A stretch of 5,433 nt of DNA. Origin: JAAUSY01 sp964526735. Its GTDB lineage: Bacteria > Chloroflexota > Chloroflexia > Chloroflexales > Chloroflexaceae. This document shows, one piece after another, positions 1-2,831 of the stretch (its first letter is position 1; every line of letters begins with the position of its first letter). Below the pieces are notes generated by a model, which worked only from the letters and a program-made list of their open reading frames with translations, was not told the origin of the DNA and ran no database searches. The position numbers and the translations under genes are program-made. The stretch covers positions 1 to 5,433 of the forward strand of contig CAZGLO010000135.1 in NCBI GenBank assembly GCA_964526735.1, in the 5' to 3' direction.

Positions 1-40
1 TCCCACCGCTGAAAGCGGGTGGGTTTCCCGCCCTGAAGGG
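1..40. repeat. GC-rich double hairpin, possible IS200/IS605-type element end
   Basis: Bases 2-10 (CCCACCGCT) pair with 14-23 (AGCGGGTGGG) around a GAA loop, leaving G19 bulged: a 9-bp stem. Bases 17-23 (GGGTGGG) can instead pair with 27-33 (CCCGCCC) around TTT, 7 bp with one G-T wobble. The two folds share bases 17-23 and exclude each other. A third small hairpin, CCC-TGAA-GGG, occupies 31-40. From memory, sequences close to this occur at the subterminal ends of IS200/IS605 (TnpB-type) elements. No transposase gene lies in the window, so any element body would be to the left. It could equally be an ordinary terminator-like structure downstream of the hydrolase gene, although no clear U-run follows on either strand. 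Confidence 0.35.
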
Positions 41-104
41 TAAACATCTATGATAATACAGATTTCCGATTATTACAAGAAAGAAAGGAGAAGCGCGGTG
101 ATCG

Positions 105-1526
105 CTACTCAAAGAGCGTGTGAATGAGATCGCGCGGGTCGGGCTGGAAGGGCCACAATATCACCCCATTCCCGCTCTTGGCGCGGACAGTGTCGCGGGC
201 GGTGCGGAGGTCTTGCTGCGCCTCCGCCAATGTCCGCTTTGCGTCGTCGCCGGAGGGGAAGCCGACTTCGGTAAAGACGACCGGCTTGCCCAGCCCCATC
301 GCCCGCAACTCATCAATAGAACGCTCAAAATCTCTTGGAAAGCCTTCGCCATAATACCAATGTTGCGCATAGCGGCCACTATCATAGGGGTCGTTGTCGT
401 AGTAGTGGATGGCATAGAAGTCAACAAGCTCGGCCAATGGCACCGCATAGACCCCCGCAGGCCGGAAATAGCTCTTGGCAAAGGCCACACTAATCGTCAA
501 AGGCTTGTGCGGGTCGAGCCGCTTGACTTCATCCCGTAGCACATTGAGGAAGAGCATGCGTTGGGTGGCGATTTGCGCGCAGAGGGGAAATTCGTTGTTA
601 TCCCAATCCCAACACCGCACATCAACCGGCCCAGCGATATCTGGCTCATTGAAGAGATCCCATGCCAGAATGCCGTTGTGGCCGGAAAAGTAGTTGATAA
701 CGGGGTGCACGTGGATATCCAAGACTGTCTTCAGATCATCTGCCGTAAAGCGATCTTGAGGATATTTGGCCATCAACACCGGCATTACGTAGATACCCCG
801 GTTGTTGGCAATGGTGATGAACTGCTCAAGATGGTGGATTGCCACCGCCATATCAGAGGAGGACGTGGGCGAGGGGGAGATGAGAGCTGACCCGCCAAAT
901 GCGTAGAAGTTGAGGAATACCCGCACGGTATTCACCCCCAACGACTGCAATACATCCATATCCCGCTCAATCGCCTGGCGGTTCCATCCACAGTTGCCAT
1001 CCACCCCAAACTGCAATTCCGCGCATCGGTTGGGGTCATCCACCGTCGTGCGGAGATAATTCACCCCCCGCACCTCAAACGGTTGCCAATCATGCGCCGT
1101 AATTAGCTCAGAGCCGCCATGCACAATGACCGGCGACAGCGACGATTGCACCGCATGCGATTGAAACGATTGCACCGGCGTTGGGTGCGGGGCGGGGGTC
1201 ACCGAAGGAGGGAACGATGGGGCAACCGATGGGGCAACCGATGGGACAACCGATGGGACAACCGATGGGACAACCGACATTGGGGTGGGGATGGGACTCG
1301 GTGGCGTGTACCACACCGGGGTCGGAGAGGGCGTCGATGGGCGAGATGAGGCAAATAACACCGACTCGGTCGAGGGAGTCGGGATGGGCGATTGATATGA
1401 CTCAACCGGCGTCGGAAAGGGCGATGGCGTTGGCGGGGGGAGCGGCGGTGGGTCTGCCCAGACGACCCGATCACCACCCATACACAACAACAAAATAACA
1501 AAACTGGCGAAAACAACGTGTTTCAT
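105..1526 (-). CDS. Secreted clan GH-A glycoside hydrolase (cellulase/beta-mannanase-like) with long Pro-rich linker
   Basis: The product is 473 residues. Residues 1-24 form a signal peptide with a hydrophobic core (VVFASFVILLLCM) and a VWA-D cleavage site. Residues 25-132 are a Pro/Ser/Thr linker with five VVPS/VAPS units (85-104). The rest is a TIM-barrel glycosidase: Arg202 in NTVRVFLNF after strand 2, Asn293-Glu294-Pro in AWDLFNEPD after strand 4 (acid/base), His374 in AIHYY after strand 6, Glu420 in VVFTEVGFPS after strand 7 (nucleophile), and Trp458 in ILWPF at strand 8. This order and the 126-residue gap between glutamates are typical of retaining clan GH-A enzymes such as GH5. Cys168/Cys179 and Cys305/Cys316 may form disulfides, as expected for an exported enzyme. 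The likely role is hydrolysis of a beta-linked polysaccharide outside the membrane; the substrate cannot be read from sequence. Only a weak Shine-Dalgarno (AAGAG) precedes the ATG, but the start is fixed by the signal peptide. It lies 70 nt downstream of smpB and may be cotranscribed. No cell-wall anchor or carbohydrate-binding module is seen. Confidence 0.9.
   Translation of the reverse strand: MKHVVFASFVILLLCMGGDRVVWADPPPLPPPTPSPFPTPVESYQSPIPTPSTESVLFASSRPSTPSPTPVWYTPPSPIPTPMSVVPSVVPSVVPSVAPSVAPSFPPSVTPAPHPTPVQSFQSHAVQSSLSPVIVHGGSELITAHDWQPFEVRGVNYLRTTVDDPNRCAELQFGVDGNCGWNRQAIERDMDVLQSLGVNTVRVFLNFYAFGGSALISPSPTSSSDMAVAIHHLEQFITIANNRGIYVMPVLMAKYPQDRFTADDLKTVLDIHVHPVINYFSGHNGILAWDLFNEPDIAGPVDVRCWDWDNNEFPLCAQIATQRMLFLNVLRDEVKRLDPHKPLTISVAFAKSYFRPAGVYAVPLAELVDFYAIHYYDNDPYDSGRYAQHWYYGEGFPRDFERSIDELRAMGLGKPVVFTEVGFPSGDDAKRTLAEAQQDLRTARDTVRAKSGNGVILWPFQPDPRDLIHTLFE
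1216..1275 (-). repeat. Five tandem 12-bp repeats in the hydrolase linker
   Basis: On the plus strand there are two copies of GATGGGGCAACC followed by three of GATGGGACAACC, back to back. In the reading frame of the hydrolase they encode VAPS and VVPS units (residues 85-104). Near-identical 12-mers in frame can change copy number by slippage without breaking the frame, altering linker length. Confidence 0.9.
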
Positions 1527-1596
1527 AGCAAATGCTCTTACTCACACTACGAATTGCAGGAGACGATATAGATGAGAGTGGCCATTTCTTGTGCGT
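1527..1596 (-). other. smpB-hydrolase intergenic gap
   Basis: This 70-nt spacer separates the smpB stop codon from the hydrolase ATG. No hairpin followed by a T-run is visible, so nothing suggests termination between the genes. A TATATC hexamer is present but lacks a matching -35 at 16-18 nt. Readthrough from smpB is the simplest source of transcription for the hydrolase, although an unrecognised promoter inside smpB is possible. Confidence 0.4.
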
Positions 1597-2076
1597 TCAT
1601 TGGCTTTGGATTTGCTTCTTCATCGCCCGACTTATCTCACGTTGTGCATCGCGCTTGGCAATGTCCTCACGTTTGTCATATTGTTTCTTTCCGCGCGCCA
1701 CTCCAAGCTCCAACTTCGCATAGCGGCCCCGAAAATAGACACGCAACGGCACCAACGTCAAGCCCTTTTCCTGGACACGACCCAATAAACGACTGATTTC
1801 GCGCCTCGTGAGCAGAAGTTTGCGGGGGCGTTTGGGTTCGTGGTTGAAGTACGTCCCCGATTGCTCGTAGGGAGAGATGTGCGCCTCGTGCAAATAGATT
1901 TCTTCATTCTGTACCCGCGCATAGCTCCCGCGCAGATTGACCCGCCCCGCCCGCACTGACTTAATTTCGCTGCCCGTCAGCACGATGCCCGCCTCATAAC
2001 TCTCCTCTATATGATAATCGTGGCGCGCCTTGCGATTGACCGCCACGGTACCGGGTGATTGCGTTTTGTTCGACAT
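1597..2076 (-). CDS. smpB: SsrA-binding protein SmpB
   Basis: The 159-residue product has the normal length for SmpB, the small basic protein that binds tmRNA (ssrA), delivers it to stalled ribosomes and supports trans-translation in the cytoplasm. Family signatures run in order: NRKARHDYHIEE (14-25), the GIVLTGSEIKSVRAGRVNLR stretch (30-49), EIYLHEAHISPYEQSG (59-74), HEPKRPRKLLL (79-89), KGLTLVPLRVYF (104-115), and the basic tail GKKQYDKRE with following helix (129-155), which in known SmpB structures enters the ribosomal A site and mRNA channel. The ATG at 2076 was chosen because an AGGTG Shine-Dalgarno lies 8 nt upstream and the family sequence begins there. The frame stays open to an ATG at 2202, but those 42 extra codons do not resemble SmpB and would overlap the predicted promoter. 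The ssrA gene is not in this window. Confidence 0.97.
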   Translation of the reverse strand: MSNKTQSPGTVAVNRKARHDYHIEESYEAGIVLTGSEIKSVRAGRVNLRGSYARVQNEEIYLHEAHISPYEQSGTYFNHEPKRPRKLLLTRREISRLLGRVQEKGLTLVPLRVYFRGRYAKLELGVARGKKQYDKREDIAKRDAQREISRAMKKQIQSQ

Positions 2077-2184
2077 AAATAGTGCACCTGGTGGGCATCT
2101 CAATGCGGTTAGGCAACCTCCAGGCAACCCCGTCGCCAAAACCCACCTTTGTGTTCGATCTTTCTCTCGGTTGCGTGAATAGCA
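2077..2184 (-). other. smpB 5' untranslated leader
   Basis: The distance from the expected transcription start (about 2184, 7 nt past the -10 box) to the smpB ATG is about 108 nt. It contains the AGGTG ribosome-binding site and an 8-bp direct repeat (AGGCAACC on the plus strand at 2111-2118 and 2122-2129). No recognised riboswitch was seen. Confidence 0.35.
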
Positions 2185-2190
2185 AGCCGC

Positions 2191-2219
2191 ATGATAGCGC
2201 AATCAGGCCGATGCTGCAA
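2191..2219 (-). promoter_or_regulatory. Predicted sigma-70-type promoter of smpB
   Basis: Read on the minus strand, TTGCAG (2219-2214), a 17-nt spacer and TATCAT (2196-2191) give a good -35/-10 pair. It lies upstream of smpB with no other gene between, and its position supports the 2076 start over the 2202 start. It is a pattern match only. Confidence 0.55.
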
Positions 2220-2240
2220 GGGGTGGGGGAGGAACAATGC

Positions 2241-2275
2241 AAAAAAAACTTCTTGTTAAGAAACCTTAACGAAGG
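2241..2275 (-). terminator. Rho-independent terminator-like hairpin facing smpB
   Basis: On the minus strand the arms CTTCGTTAAG and CTTAAC-aa-GAAG enclose the loop GTTT: 6 perfect base pairs next to the loop, a 2-nt bulge, then 4 more pairs. Eight T residues follow immediately (complement of 2248-2241). That is the layout of an intrinsic terminator for leftward transcription, although the inner stem is AT-rich. No convincing leftward gene lies to its right, so it would shield smpB from stray or small-RNA transcription. The 6-4-6 palindrome GTTAAG-AAAC-CTTAAC (2255-2270) sits just upstream of the rightward -35 box and could instead be an operator. Confidence 0.5.
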
Positions 2276-2276
2276 G

Positions 2277-2305
2277 TTGACTTTGTTTCATTTCAATGGT
2301 ATCTT
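2277..2305 (+). promoter_or_regulatory. Predicted sigma-70-type promoter of the surface-protein gene
   Basis: TTGACT (2277-2282), a 17-nt spacer and TATCTT (2300-2305) form a near-consensus promoter reading right. The first plus-strand gene of known type starts at 2832, so transcription from about 2312 would give a leader of roughly 520 nt. A second, closer promoter was looked for and none with good spacing was found. The divergent smpB promoter lies about 60 bp away, on the other side of the terminator-like hairpin. Confidence 0.5.
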
Positions 2306-2500
2306 CAAGTAGAAGTATACTATGTACATATGTAGTAATACCCCTAACACCAATACATCCCACATTTGCGGTTCAATATAAAATAAAAAAATAACAATAT
2401 AAAAACGTCATAACCGATTCTGGGGATTTTTAAGCAGATTATATTCTTCATTCTAAGAATAATACAACTATGTCCTCATTTAAGCCTAGAGGTTGTAGTA
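2306..2500. other. AT-rich noncoding leader segment with palindromes
   Basis: This stretch is clearly richer in A and T than the flanking genes and has no credible ORF on either strand. It holds three short palindromes just after the predicted start site: GTATAC (2315-2320) and the overlapping TATGTACATA (2321-2330) and TACATATGTA (2325-2334). A perfect 7-bp inverted repeat with a 6-nt loop, TATTCTT-CATTCT-AAGAATA, lies at 2442-2461. These could be protein-binding sites or minor RNA hairpins; base composition alone makes some of them likely by chance. Confidence 0.4.
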
Positions 2501-2533
2501 AGATAGAGAACAGGAGGAGGATAATCGATCTCT

Positions 2534-2647
2534 ATGGAGACAGAGAACCTCATCAGAAAGCAATACCGTACGCGTTTCTGGATTAAGAATTCCCCCCTGC
2601 AACAGCGGTCTTATCCCGCACAGCGTTGGTGGGGACAAAGTGATTAG
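2534..2647 (+). CDS. Small ORF in the leader, 37 codons, uncertain
   Basis: ATG to TAG encodes 37 basic residues beginning METENLIRK and ending RWWGQSD, with no membrane segment and no recognised family. A strong purine run AGGAGGAGG (2512-2520) lies upstream, but its last base is 13 nt from the ATG, longer than the usual 5-10. The ORF is followed immediately by another purine run before the next small ORF. It could be a leader peptide or a chance ORF; base composition does not settle this. Confidence 0.2.
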   Translation: METENLIRKQYRTRFWIKNSPLQQRSYPAQRWWGQSD

Positions 2648-2673
2648 GAGGAAGGAGTAAGCCGTTTCCAGCA

Positions 2674-2826
2674 ATGCAATATTTCCACTTCAACGTCTTC
2701 CTGAATGACAGCGAAGAGGCAGACGACGACAAGATCGTCACGTTGAAGCGCACAACGGCATTTTGGGCGATGGCAACGAAGCGGTCACGATCCTTGTCTC
2801 GTTATCCCGAATTCAGGTTAGGATAA
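2674..2826 (+). CDS. Small ORF, 50 codons, ending 5 nt before the surface-protein start
   Basis: ATG to TAA encodes 50 residues beginning MQYFHFNVFLNDSEEADDDK and ending RYPEFRLG. The first 30 codons end mostly in G or C (TTC, CAC, AAC, GTC, CTG, GAC), like the neighbouring real genes, which favours coding. No family is recognised; the peptide is acidic in its first half and basic in its second, without a membrane segment. AGGAGGAAGGAG (2646-2657) lies upstream but 16 nt from the ATG, which is too far for a normal ribosome-binding site. The stop codon is 5 nt from the next ATG and lies within the 3' arm of a hairpin covering that gene's ribosome-binding site, as expected for a translationally coupled leader ORF. 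It may also be a remnant or chance ORF. Confidence 0.35.
   Translation: MQYFHFNVFLNDSEEADDDKIVTLKRTTAFWAMATKRSRSLSRYPEFRLG
2688..2748 (+). other. Possible three-way-junction RNA fold in the leader
   Basis: The outer arms CTTCAACGT (2688-2696) and ACGTTGAAG (2740-2748) are perfectly complementary over 9 bp. Directly inside are two smaller hairpins: CTTC (2697-2700) with GAAG (2713-2716), and GACGA (2725-2729) with TCGTC (2735-2739) around CAAGA. Both abut the outer helix. The fold lies inside the 50-codon ORF, so it could also be incidental. It matches no riboswitch class I recognise. Confidence 0.25.
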
Positions 2827-2831
2827 GGATC
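2789..2831 (+). promoter_or_regulatory. Hairpin that would hide the ribosome-binding site of the surface-protein gene
   Basis: The 11 bases just before the ATG at 2832, GGATAAGGATC (2821-2831), are fully complementary to two upstream blocks: TTATCC (2802-2807) pairs with GGATAA and GATCC (2789-2793) pairs with GGATC. An 8-nt bulge separates the blocks and the loop is 13 nt. The 3' arm contains the Shine-Dalgarno-like AGGA/AAGGA bases for that ATG and the TAA of the preceding small ORF. A ribosome finishing the small ORF would open the stem. If the real start is the ATG at 2853, which has its own AAGGAAG, the hairpin would not hide the functional site. Confidence 0.4.

Noticed and set aside
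76..107. Terminator directly after the hydrolase stop codon
   Set aside because: Only a 3-bp GCG/CGC stem precedes a mixed pyrimidine tract on the minus strand, too weak to call.
50..127. Plus-strand 25-codon ORF after the left-edge hairpins
   Set aside because: It overlaps the end of the hydrolase gene, resembles no transposase start and has no ribosome-binding site.
120..890. Plus-strand ORFs opposite the glycoside hydrolase
   Set aside because: They are antisense shadows of a GC-rich gene; their translations show no domain and no ribosome-binding sites, while the minus strand encodes a clear enzyme.
1119..1498. Plus-strand ORFs with MGQP or RWDN repeats
   Set aside because: The repeats are simply the 12-bp linker repeats of the hydrolase read on the wrong strand.
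2077..2202. Upstream extension of smpB to the ATG at 2202
   Set aside because: The extra 42 residues do not look like SmpB, a good Shine-Dalgarno serves the ATG at 2076, and the 2202 start would coincide with the predicted -10/-35 region.
2366..2398. Second rightward promoter (TTGCGG with TAACAAT)
   Set aside because: The spacing is about 20 nt and no acceptable -10 box occurs at 16-18 nt.
2486..2674. Leftward 62-codon ORF in the leader region
   Set aside because: It starts with TTG, has no ribosome-binding site that I can see, is rich in Leu/Ser without family features, and overlaps both small ORFs on the opposite strand.
2077..2831. tmRNA (ssrA) gene next to smpB
   Set aside because: No tRNA-like end with T-loop and CCA, and no tag-like reading frame ending in Ala-Ala, was found on either strand.
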